From Thinopyrum elongatum (lineage: Eukaryota > Streptophyta > Magnoliopsida > Poales > Poaceae), in NCBI GenBank assembly GCA_011799875.1, contig CM022302.1:202040086-202104085 (forward strand): DNA of 64,000 nucleotides, written 5' to 3'. Numbering within the stretch: the first letter of the stretch is position 1; the number at the start of each line of letters is the position of its first letter. The position numbers and the translations under genes are program-made. Below, piece after piece: positions 22,617 to 33,359 of this stretch. Below the pieces are notes generated by a model. The model searched no databases. It was not told the DNA's origin and worked only from the letters and a program-made list of their open reading frames with translations.

Positions 22617-24658
22617 ACTCCCCCAAGCTTAAACCCTTGCTTGTCCTCAAGTAATTCAGTTGATAAACTGAAAGTGAAAAAAAAAACTTTTACGAACTCT
22701 TTTGCTCTTGTTTACATAAATTAGCTTAAGTAGCACCCAGGTTTTCAGCAAAGGTTATAACCAACCATGTCGACAATAACTCTTAAAAATTATATTAACT
22801 CATAATAATGGCATAATCAACTAGCGAGCAATAATAAGATATCTCAAACAACAACACTTTGTCAAAGCAACCATGATATAATATGACAATAGTGGTATCT
22901 CGCTAGCCCTTTCTGAGACCGCAAAACATAAATGCAGAGCACCTCCAAAGTCCGAGCAGCGACTAAACATTGTAATTCATGGTAGAAAAGATCCAGTCAT
23001 GATGCACCCAACATTAGCTACACACAATGCATGAGGATGACAATAGTGCTCTCAGGTTCTGGCGCTTATTTGACAAGGTGATGACATAACATAAAAGTAA
23101 ATAGATAGTCCCTTCACAGAGAGAAGCAGTGATTTGTAGAGGTGCCAGAGCTCAAGTTTTAAAATAGAGGTAAATGAAATTTTGAGAAATGCACCCTTCT
23201 TATTTACTTCGCGACCATTAGTTATCGGTATCTTCCATGCTAAACACATTAGTGGCGGTTCCCAAGCGATAAAAGTAAAGGTTTACTCCCCCTCCACCAA
23301 CAATCACACTCCACGGCTTGTTCGAAACAACGGGTGCCGTCCATACCAACAACAGTCCTGGGGAGTTTTGTTTAATTATTTGCAATTTGAATTCGGGACT
23401 GGGAATCCCTATTACCGCCCCTCTCTTCCAAGGACGAGTGAATAAACACTCATCATGAGAATAACCCGCTTAGCATGGAAGATACTGACTACCTCCTGTC
23501 GCTCTATGAACAATCTAGGCACACAAAAAAAGGATATTTATTTGAAGTTTTTAGAGGTGGCACATGCAAATTTACTTAGGACGGCAGGGTAATACCGCAT
23601 ATAGGTAGGTATGGTGGACTCATCTGGAATAACTTGGGTTTCAGGGTTTTGATGCACAAGCAGAATTCCCACTTAGTACAGGCGAAGGCTAGCAATTAGG
23701 TTGAGAAGCGGCCAACTAGAGAGCGAAAATGGCCATGAACAAGCATTATGCATAGGTAACATTGGATACTAGCATGAGTAGGATATGAACACCATGAACA
23801 TAAATATCATAGAGGCTATGTTGGTTTTGATTCAACTACATGCATGAACATGTGCCAAGTCAAGCCACACAAACATTCAGAGGAGGATACCATATCATCA
23901 TACTACATCACAATTATTTTAACGCAATGTTGACATCCAAGATAAATCATTATCCACTCCTAGCTATTTAAGCATGGCATGAGAAACTATAATCTCTAAG
24001 GGTCATTGCAAACATCTTGAGTTCATACCCGTTTCTCTCTGCCACAGCCAGTTCATTAAATATCGTCATTATTGCCTTTCACTTGCACGACCAAACAATA
24101 TGGAAATAATAATAGTGCAAGAGTGCCGTGGACTAAGCTGGAATCTGCAAACATTTATTCAAAAAGAAGAAAACAAGGTAATATGGGCTCTCTGTTAGAT
24201 CAACAACAATGCATATGAGAGCCACTCAACATTTTCATCGTGGTCTTCTCCTCGGTATGACTCAATAAAAAGAAATTTAGAGAAACACACTGAAATATTT
24301 TTGGAGTTTTTGGTTTTCTGAAAGAAAGCAAATTTAAGAAAGGAAAAACAAAAACGAGAAAAAACTATTTACACGGGAGAGCTCCCAACAAGCAAAAGAA
24401 GAACAAGGAAATCTTTTTGGGTTTTCTTTTTAAATACTACAGCTGGTTATACTAGAGAGAAGCAGGAAATATTTTTGTATTTTCTCAAAGTTTTTTTAAA
24501 CACACTAGAAGAAGGCGAGAAAACAAATCTAGCATGGATAATACAATGAAAAAGTGTGGACACCGACAACTGGAATGAAATGTGTGAACATGAAAGTAAT
24601 GTCGGTGGAAATACGTACTCCCCCAAGCTTAGGTTTTGGCCTAACTTGGTAAACTCCA
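22617..24658 (-). other. Element A 3' non-coding region
   Basis: Starts next to the LTR with actcccccaagcttaaaccc, whose complement is a purine-rich tract, the usual plus-strand primer site. No credible gene. The part from about 23020 to 23830 is clearly related to 38030-38830 of element X, although the LTRs of the two elements differ. Confidence 0.8.
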
Positions 24659-25756
24659 TCAGTAGCCTGCATAATGGTTGGAGTGATAGCTCACGGAGGC
24701 TCTAGGTGCAGATATCTCAGCCCGTCGTGCAGCCACAACTGCCATGTTATGTGCTCGGGCCTCGCTCTCAAGAACATAATATCTTCCCTTGCTATGAACA
24801 TCAAAGAGAGCAGGTGCAGGCAAAAAGGTGTCCACAACGGAATTTTTGTTAAACAACAGGTTATAAGTAAAATTATGGGGTTCACCACTAAGGATCTTAT
24901 GACATTCCATAGCATCGAAGTCAAGGTATTGTGTGGGTAAGATGGGGTCATAAGGCCAAGGTGAAATACCTAGGTCTCTTGCTAAGCGTGTGGCGTAAAT
25001 CCCACCATAAAAATATCCACTACCAGCGTTGTGTTGCAATCTACGTGCCACTATCGCTCCAAGGTTATAACTTTTGTCACCGGTGAGAACGGTGCGGATA
25101 AGGCTCAAGTCTGGAGCACAAAGTGTACTACAATCTTGTTTGCTTACAATGCATTTTCCATTAAATAGTGCAAAGTATTGGATTGAGGGAAAATGAATGC
25201 TCTTTATTCTACCTTGAGTCACTCCTCTAGTCTCACCATAGCAAAGGCTAGTCAAGAATATCTCAAACTCCGACCTTGGTGGCTCGTCCAATGAACCCCA
25301 AAATGGAATTTTGCAGTGATTAGAAAATGTCTCTAGAGGTATAGTAAATGAATTGTCATATAGTTTAAATGATACTCTGGACTCACGAGGATGGAATTTA
25401 AATTCTTTGGTAAATGATTCAGTGAGGCTGAGGTGTTGGTTGCACTTATCTGCAATATAGGGACCAAGCTCGGAATTGTGAACATATTGCTCAAATTCTT
25501 CTTTAATGCCCATACGCGCCATATAATCGTTGCATGGCCATAAAGATGATTTGGTAGTGGCATCTCGAATGGAATTTTCACTTGGTTCAACATAGGACTG
25601 ACGAATGGAGCTGCTACTAGAAGATGCCTCCGAGGACCTCCGCCTCGAAGAACTCCTTCCAAATAGGTTCATCATATTCACGTACAATTTTCTGAAAAAT
25701 TCTGTGTCACGAATTTTTGTCAACAAAACCTTAAAACAATGATAGCAACGACTCAT
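24659..25756 (-). CDS. Element A 3' ORF with Athila ORF1-like domain
   Basis: Open for 365 codons. Comparison with the related ORF of element B (52577) suggests the start is the Met pair at residues 28-29 (near 25675), opening MMNLFGRSSSRRR, followed by a Ser-rich stretch. Then come SLWPCNDYMARMGIKEEF, a central part with IHFPSIQYFALFNGKC and NLGAIVARRL, and GGIYATRLARDLG. These match the domain annotated in plants as Arabidopsis retrotransposon ORF-1 (ATHILA). It lies where env-like genes lie in some Athila elements, but I see no signal peptide or transmembrane segment and do not call it an envelope protein. Function unknown. It is intact, unlike gag of the same element. Confidence 0.75.
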   Translation of the reverse strand: MSRCYHCFKVLLTKIRDTEFFRKLYVNMMNLFGRSSSRRRSSEASSSSSSIRQSYVEPSENSIRDATTKSSLWPCNDYMARMGIKEEFEQYVHNSELGPYIADKCNQHLSLTESFTKEFKFHPRESRVSFKLYDNSFTIPLETFSNHCKIPFWGSLDEPPRSEFEIFLTSLCYGETRGVTQGRIKSIHFPSIQYFALFNGKCIVSKQDCSTLCAPDLSLIRTVLTGDKSYNLGAIVARRLQHNAGSGYFYGGIYATRLARDLGISPWPYDPILPTQYLDFDAMECHKILSGEPHNFTYNLLFNKNSVVDTFLPAPALFDVHSKGRYYVLESEARAHNMAVVAARRAEISAPRASVSYHSNHYAGY

Positions 25757-26455
25757 AGGGATGCATAGAGGCCATATCGAGCATTCAAACTACTTAGAAC
25801 TCTAAGAATTCAACATCCAAGCTCATCTACAACAGCACCAAGAGTCACTAATTATTCTAAATATAAACCACTAAAGAAAAAACTAATTGGACCAATGGAG
25901 GAGGCACATACCAAGCAACAATCCCCCGAAACAGTTTTGGAAATGGAGCTTCGAGCCAAGAGATCGAAGTCCACGGGTTTGAGAGCAAGAACACGAGAGA
26001 GAGCAATGGTGAATTTTTTTTCTGGAGGTAGGTGATGATATGGAGTGAAAAGATAAGTGAGAGGGCCCACGTGGGGACCACAACCCACCAGGGCGCGCCT
26101 GGGGGTGCTGGCGCCCCCAGGTGGGTTGTGCCGACCTGGAGCACCTCCCTCTGATGTTATTTGCACTGAAAACTCTTAAATATTCAGAAAAAAATCGTAT
26201 TAAATTTTCAGAGCATTCTGAGAACTTTTATTTCTGGGTCAATTTTTTTATTGCACGGAAAACTCAGAAAACAGGCATGGCATATTTTATTTAACTAATA
26301 AAAACAGAAAACAAAAAGTAGGGACAGAAGGTAGTGCTCACTGAATTCATCAACTTCATACCTCTCAAAAATGATTTATTAATAAGGTTGATCAAGTCTT
26401 ATTAACAACCACTTCCGATTAGCATGAAACCGAAGAACTTTCGTAAAACACTAAG
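25757..26455 (-). promoter_or_regulatory. LTR-like GC hairpin module between protease and 3' ORF of element A
   Basis: At 26068-26135 lies cacaacccaccagggcgcgc followed by a near complement, gcgcccccaggtgggttgtg, a strong inverted repeat. Beside it is gagaacttttatttctggg. The same pair of features is in the element's LTRs (about 22320-22500). Element B has the counterpart at 52110-52200. It may be an internal promoter, terminator or RNA processing structure for the 3' ORF; the sequence only shows the similarity. Confidence 0.5.
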
Positions 26456-29242
26456 TTACCTCAATGGGGATATGGATGTCCCCAACAATAAGCATTTCAT
26501 ATTTCTTTTTGGCAGTAGGTAGAGGTAGTTGAAACTTCCAATTGTGATTGTAGGAGATTTTTCAATAACATTAATACCATTCACTTGGAATTGTTTCTTC
26601 GGAAAGTGCACCGTATGTTCATTACCATTGATATGAAAAAAGACCTTGCTTTTATTGCAATCAATAACAGACCCTGCAGTATTCAAGAAGGGTCTACCAA
26701 GGATAATCGACATGTTATCATCCTCGGGCATCTCAAGTATAACAAAGTCAGTTAAGATAGTAACATTAGCAACAACAACGAGCACATCCTCACAAATACC
26801 AATAGGTATGGCAGTTGATTTATCAGCCATTTGCAAAGATATTTCAATAGGTGTGAGTTTATTCAAATCAAGTCTTTTATATAAAGAGAAAGGCATAACA
26901 CTAACACCAGCTCCTAAATCACATAATGTAGTTTTCACATAATTTCTTTTGATGGAGCAAGGTATAGTTGGTATTCCCGGATCTCCAAGTTTTTTAGGTA
27001 CTCCATCCTTAAAAGTATAATTAGCAAGCATGGTGGAGATTTCAGCTTCAGGTATTTTTCTCTTATTGGTGATGATGTCTTTCATGTACTTTGCATAAGG
27101 AGGCATTTTCAAGATATCAGTCAAGCGAGTACGCAAAAAGACTAGCCTTAGCATTTCAGCAAAGCGTTCGAATTCTTCATCATCTTTCTTTTTGGTTGAC
27201 TTAGGTGGAAAGGGCGTAGGTTTTTGAACCCAAGGTTCTCTTTCCCTATCATGTTTTCTAGCAACAAAGTCTCTTTTATCATATCTTTTATTCTTGGTTT
27301 GTGGGTTATCAAGATCAACTGCTGGTTCTATCTCAACATCATTATCTGGTTCTTTATTATTTGTTGGAGTGTCTTCATGAACCTCATCATTATCTTTTTC
27401 ATTATCAGAAGGTGAGTGTTCACTACCAGATTGAGTTTCACCATCAGAGATAGAGACTTCATTATCATTATCAGGAGGTTTTTCAACTTCAGGTTCACTA
27501 GAGGCATGCAAAGCCCTATCATTTTTCTTCTTCTTTTTCTTTTTAGAAGGACTAGGTACATCAGTGTCAACTCTTTGAGAGTCTTGTTCAATTATTTTTG
27601 GTGTCCCTCAGGATAAAGTGGTTCCTGAGTCATTCTACCTCCTCTAGTCATTACTCTAATAGCATGATCATTGATATTATTATTCATTTCATCAAGCAAC
27701 TATCTTTGAGATTTAGCAACTTGTACTAATTGAGTTTGAACCACAGAAGCATGCTTCCCTACACCTCTAACATCATTTGAGATTCTAAATAACAAGTCAC
27801 TCAAACGAGCAATCATATCAGAATTGTATTTCAATTGTTTCATAACATTTGCATTGAAGTGATCTTGCTTTCTAATGTAATTATCAAACTCATAAACGCA
27901 TTGACTAGGATATTTATTATAAGGAATATCACCTTCATCGAACTTTAGTAAAGAATTTACCTCTACCACCTTAGGTGGTGGTGGTGTTTCAAGCCCATGT
28001 ATTTCTTCGATAGGTGGTAAATTTTTAACATCCTCTGCTTTAATACCTTTTTCCTTCATGGATTTCTTTGCCTCTTGCATATCTTCAGGACTGAGATATA
28101 AGATACCCCTCTTCTTTGGAGTAGGTTTAAGTGGTGGTTCAGGAAGGATCCAATCATCATAATTTTTCAATATGTTACTCAATAATACTTCATCTTGTTC
28201 GATAGTTCGCTCCCTGAAAACACAACCAACACAACTATCTAGGAAATCCCTAGAAGCATCGGTTAGTCCATTATAGAAGATATCAAGTATTTCATTTTTC
28301 TTAAGAGGATGATCAGGCAAAGCATTAAGCAATTGGAGAAGCCTCCTCCAAGATTGTGGGAGACTCTCTTCTTCAATTTGCGCAAAGTTAAATATTTTCT
28401 GTAAGGCAGCTTGTTTCTTATGAGCAGGAAAATATTTTTCAGAGAAGTAATAAATCATATCCTGGGGACTACACACACAACCAGGAGCAAGAGTATTATA
28501 CCAAGCCTTAGCATCACCCTTTAATGAGAATGGAAATAATTTGAGAATATAATAATAGCGAATCTTCTCATCATGAGCAAAAAGGGTGGCTATATCATTC
28601 AACTTAGTAAGATGTGCCACAACAGTTTCAGTTTCATAACCATGGAAAGGATCAGATTCAACCAAAGTAATTAACTCTGGGTCGACAGAGAATTCATAAT
28701 CCTTATCATCAACAAAGATAGGTGAAGTAGCAAACTTAGGATCAAATTTGATTCTAGCATTCAAAGTCTTTTCTTTATACTTGCATAATAATTTTTCCAG
28801 ATCATCTCTATCCTTACAAGCAAGAATGTCTCTAGTTGTCTCCTCATCCATAACATAACCTTCTGGTACCTTTGGCAATTCATATCTAGGAGAACTAGGT
28901 CTAATAGGTATTTCAAGATTTTCAGTTTCAAGCTCTTCATCAGTTTCAACAATTTCATCAGTTTGCATTCTCAAAAGCTTTAGTTCTAGCAAGTTGTTCA
29001 TCAAGAAATTCACCTAGTGGCACATTATCATCAAGCAAGGTACTAGCATCATGATGAGTAGCATTCATAGCAGATGTAGCATCATCAATAACTTGCGACA
29101 TATCAGAATTGATAGCATGTGGTGGTGTTGCAAGTCTACTTATAACGGAAGGTGAATATAAAGCGGAGCTGGATGGCAGTTCCTTACCTCCCCTTGTCTT
29201 AGAGGGAAAGATCTTAGTCTTAGCATCCTTCAGATTCTTCAT
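26456..29242 (-). pseudogene. Element A gag and aspartic protease, with frameshifts
   Basis: The start ATG at 29242 opens MKNLKDAKTKIFPS. The gag core has ESDPFHGYETETVVAHLTKL, LFPFSLKGDAKAWYNTLAPG and LQLLNALPDHPLKKNE, as in plant retrotransposon gag. The protease has TTLCDLGAGVSVMPFSLYK, MADKSTAIPIG and SIILGRPFLNTAG; D-L-G-A stands where most proteases have D-T/S-G-A, as in other Athila-type elements. Lesions: a frame break near 28975, TAG at 27700-27702, a frame break near 27605 and one near 26535 just before the end. Gag would form the particle and the protease would cut it. No zinc knuckle was seen. Confidence 0.88.
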
Positions 29243-29291
29243 AGTGATAATTTGATAATAATCCCAAGTGACTCAACAAATATAGCTATGC

Positions 29292-29309
29292 TCCCCAGCA
29301 ACGGCGCCA
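29292..29309 (-). promoter_or_regulatory. Primer binding site of element A, tRNA-Asp type
   Basis: On the minus strand TGGCGCCGTTGCTGGGGA lies 11 bases inside the LTR end. It fits the 3' end of plant tRNA-Asp with one mismatch. Element B has the counterpart at 45640-45657. This primer type is known for Athila elements. Confidence 0.8.
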
Positions 29310-29320
29310 GAAAAGGGTCT

Positions 29321-30733
29321 TGATAACCCACAAGTATAGGGGATCACAACCATTTTCGAGGGTAGAGTATTCAACCCAAATTTATTGATTCGACACAAGG
29401 GGAGCCAAAGAATATTTGCAAGTATTAGCAGTTGAGTTGTCAATTCAACCACACCTGGAGATTAATTATCTGCAGCAAAGTAATCAGTAGCAAAGTAGTA
29501 TGGTAGTTTTGATAGTAGTAGCAACAGCAATAGTAACGGTAACAGTAATAGCAATGATTTTGAAGCAAGTGCAAGAGTAACACTAGCAGTTGTAACTTAG
29601 CAAGAACAATATGAGAGAAATTTGTAGGCATTGGATCGGAGAATTCGTTGGATGATATTCATCATATAACAGTCATAACCAAGGGCGATACAACACTAGC
29701 TCCAGTTCATAAATATAATGTAGGCATGTATTCCGTAAATAGTCATACGTGCTTATGGAAAGACCTTGCATGACATCTTTTGTCCTACCCTCCCGTGGCA
29801 GCGGGGTCCTATTGGAAACTAAGGGATATTAAGGCCTCCTTTCAATAGAGAACCGGAACAAAGCATTAACACATAGTGAATACATGAACTCCTCAAACTA
29901 CGGTCATCACCGGGAAGTGTCCCAACTTTTGTCACTCCGGGGTTGCCGGATCATAACACGTAGTAGGTGACTATAACTTGCAAGATCGGATCTAAAACAT
30001 AGATATAATAGTGATAACGTAAATGGTTCAGATCTGAAATCATGGCACCCGGGCCCAAAGTGACAAGCATTAAGCATGGCAAAGTCATAGCAGCATCAAT
30101 CTTAGAACATAATGGATACTAGGGATCAAGCCCTAACAAAACTAACTCCATTACATGATGAATCTGATCCAACCCCTCACCGACCAGCGAGCCTACGAAG
30201 GAATTACTCACTCCCGGTGGGGAGCATCATGGAATTGGCGATGGAGAAGGGTTGGTGATGACGAAGATCGAAGATCCCCCTCTCCGGAGCCCCAAACGGA
30301 CTCCAGATCTGGCCTCCTGATGAAGAACAGGAGGTGGCGGCGGCTCCATCTCGTGAAACATGATAATTATTTCTCCCTAATTTTTTCTCTGAAAATATTA
30401 CTTTATAGCATCAGGGTTGGAGTCTGCGGGGCCACCAGGTGGGGACAACCCACCTGGGCGCGCCTGGAGGGGGGGCGCGCCCTGGTGGGTTGTGCCCACC
30501 CAGGTGCCCCCCCTCCTGTGGTTCTTGACTCTAGAAATTCTCTTTTATTATATAAAAAATCCTCACGAAGTTTTGTTCCAATCCGAGAACTTTTATTTCT
30601 GGACAAAAACAACACCATGGTAGTTCTGCTGAAAACAGCATCAGTCCGGGTTAGTTTCATTCAAAACTTGCAAGTTAGAGTCCAAAACAAGAGGAAAAGC
30701 GTTAGGAAAAGTAGATACGACAGAGACGTATCA
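29321..30733 (-). repeat. Element A LTR (upstream LTR in element sense)
   Basis: 1413 bp, starts tgataacccacaagtatagg and ends gagacgtatca, next to the target duplication tacat. It should contain the promoter of the element on the minus strand. The GC-rich inverted repeat is at about 30440-30505. Confidence 0.93.
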
Positions 30734-33248
30734 TACATGCAGCCACTTAAGGATGAATTGCATGAAGCTTGGGATAATGGGTTCAAGACATACGCCACCG
30801 CTAGAAAACAAAACTTCAAAATGCATGTCTGGTACATGTACTCGATGCATGACTTTCCGGCGTATGCGCTATTCGTTGGCTGGTGTACGCATGGAAGGTT
30901 CCCGTGCCCCCACATGCAAGGCAGCTCTTCAGTTTCATTGGCTGCAGGCGGGTCGCAAGTATTCTTGCTTTGACCTGCAAAGAACTTTCTTGGATCCTTG
31001 CCATAAGTTCCGAAAAGACAAGAAGAACTTCATCAAAGGTAGAGTTGTCAAAAACTCTGCACCACCTGTGTTGACAGGCCAACAGATGCTGGATCAGTTA
31101 AACGCTCTCGAGCCTGATCCAGAGAGTCCAGTGTATTTCAAGGGGTATAATTTGGAACACGCCTGGACTCACAAGACATGCTTGTCGAATCTGCCTTACT
31201 TCAAAGACCTCCTTCTTCCACACAACATCGACGTGATGCACACTGAAAAGAATATCGGCGAGGCCCTTTTTGGTACATTGTTCGGCATAGAGGGGAAGTC
31301 AAAGGATAATCCTAAGTCTAGAGTCGATCAGCAGACTCTATGTGATAGACCATTACAAAACATGCGACAACCGAAAGGAAAGCAGAACTGGTCAAAGCCA
31401 AAGGCCTGGTTCAATGTTGGAAGGGGACCTTTGAGGGAAATTATCTTGTGGGTGAAAATGCAGTTGATGTTCCCCGATGGGTATGCAGCGAATCTAAAGA
31501 GGGGTGCGAGTCTTGAAAAAATGAAAATATTTGGTCTCAAGAGTCATGATTGGCACATATGGCTTGAGCGGGTAATGCTGGTGATGTTGCGTGGCTTTAT
31601 CCCTGGGGATGAATGGCTAGTAATGGCAGAGCTGAGCTATTTCTTCCATGTTCTTTGTGTGAAAGAACTATCGCCTGGCATGCTAGATGACATGGAAAAG
31701 TTGGCACCGGAGTTGCTCTGCAAGTTAGAGAAGATCTTTCCACTGGGCTTCTTTAATCCAATGCAGCATTTGATTTTACATCTCCCGGCTAAGGCAAGAT
31801 TGGGGGGCCCATGCAAAATCGTTGGTGCTATGCAACTGAGAGGATGCAGAAGACGCTTCGAGCAAAATGTAAAAATAAATTTAGAATTGAAGCATCGATG
31901 GCCGAGGCATTCATTACTGAGGAGGCGGCAAACTTCATGACAGCACACTACGAAGCCAAAAATTGTCATTTGCATAATCTGAAGCCTCGGTACAATGTTG
32001 GTGATCCTAAAAAGGTGGATCCAACCTCAGCCTATTCAAAGGGAAGCTCGCACCTGTTGGTGCTTCGAAACCAATAGCGTTGGATGTCGAAGAATGGCAG
32101 ACCATTTCATTGTATATCTTCAACAACCTAACAAAAGTGTGGTCGTACATCAAGTAAGTTCTCAGTACATTGTTTCACAACTTCTAATTCCTTTGAATTG
32201 CTCTTATTCCCGGATATTTGATACAGTCGATACGTTGCCAAATTCTCGGATGGAGCGGTGATCCAAAAGGATTCCATCAAAGAGTATGAGCTTCTGGCAA
32301 AGCATGGAGGCGGCTATCCCAGTTTCATCTCTTGGTTCAAAGAAACGGTAATTACCATTAATAAACCATTTCATTTCTTGGTCTAATTTGTGGCTAATAC
32401 AACAATCCTTTCGTATTAAACTTGTAGGTTAATTCAGAGTCTATGGACGCCGAATTGAGACAAGCTGCTAATGGTTTTGACTATAAGGTCCGTTCATTTG
32501 AGAAATATGACATCAACGGGTATCACTTTTGTACCTTTGGCAAGAGCTATCTATGGCCGACCGAAAATCTACAAATTGTGGTGTCTCTGCTATCGGCGAA
32601 GGAGGTACCGAGTATTATGGAAGAGTTGAAGCAATTTATGAACTTCTATTCTATGGTGAAAACCCACCGAATGTTGTTGTCTTCAAATGTTATTGGTTCC
32701 AGCCAAAGGAGACTAGAAGGAATCATGAACATATAGGGCTAGTCGAAATCAAACAAAGCACCCATTTAGAAGTTCCTGATGTCTATATTATGGCTCAACA
32801 GGCGACCCAAGTTTTCTATCTACCGTGGGCCTACCAAACTAATACAAATCTGAATGGTTGGGATATCATTTATGAAGTGCCGCCACATGTTAGACCACCT
32901 CCCCCCATTGAAGAGGATTATGAACCTCACATTAACCCAGACACATATGAAGGAGAATTCTTCCAAGAAACACGTCTTTCCAAAAAGCGTTTCAAGAACC
33001 GCTCTACTTCACCCCAGAACATGGAAGTAGACAGCGACAGTGAATCCGACTTCACCCCTGAGCCGGAAGAAGAAGATGTTACTGCTGCAGATGGCCTGTC
33101 AATGCTTGACCGATTACAGAAAAGCCTTCCACATGTTGATGTTGCTGAACCCGATGAGCACGTCATTCATGACAACACGCGTGATAGTGATGATGATGAT
33201 GCATCTATTGATCCCGGAGCATATATAGATGATCCAGACTATTATTAG
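30734..33248 (+). pseudogene. CACTA transposase (tnp2 type), C-terminal half, element H
   Basis: Continues the gene broken at 21203: removing element A joins ...KNMNVY to MQPLKDELHEAWDNG. Recognised parts are MHDFPAYALFVGWCTHG, PHNIDVMHTEKNIGEALFGTL (tnp2 core), LPAKARLGGP and HNLKPRYNVG (DUF4218-like), then two short exons (32226-32349 and about 32429-32545, GT/AG borders), then CYWFQPKETRRN and FYLPWAYQTN (DUF4216-like) and an acidic tail ending at 33248. Frame breaks lie near 30915, 31812, 32040 and 32545. The exon from 30753 to 31812 is otherwise long and well kept. Confidence 0.87.
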
Positions 33249-33359
33249 TTTGTATGCATCCCAACTTAAATTCTATACATATTATTATTCATGTCAGGTA
33301 TTCAATTTTTTTATGTTGTACTAATTTCGTTTACTCTTTGTCATGGCAGATGTTGAAAG

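Larger units (their letters stand above)
21204..30733 (-). mobile_element. Element A: non-autonomous Athila-type Ty3/gypsy retrotransposon, complete
   Basis: Two LTRs of 1413 bp each and the target duplication TACAT (21199-21203 and 30734-30738). On the minus strand the order is LTR, a primer site matching the 3' end of tRNA-Asp (29309-29292), gag, aspartic protease, a 0.7-kb spacer, an ORF with an Athila ORF1-like domain, about 2 kb of non-coding sequence, a purine-rich site next to the second LTR, and the LTR. No reverse transcriptase, RNase H or integrase motif was seen. The family resembles the wheat elements called Sabrina, WHAM or Fatima; I cannot decide which. It inserted into the CACTA transposase gene. 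Confidence 0.93.

Noticed and set aside
24659..25756. Idea that the 3' ORF of element A is an envelope gene
   Set aside because: No signal peptide or transmembrane segment is visible and the text matches the Athila ORF1-like domain.
25757..26166. Frames of 66-104 residues between protease and 3' ORF of element A
   Set aside because: They cover the GC hairpin module and have no counterpart in element B.
30155..30973. 272-residue frame reading from LTR into CACTA sequence
   Set aside because: It crosses the LTR end and the target duplication of element A; only its last part is the tail of the transposase frame.
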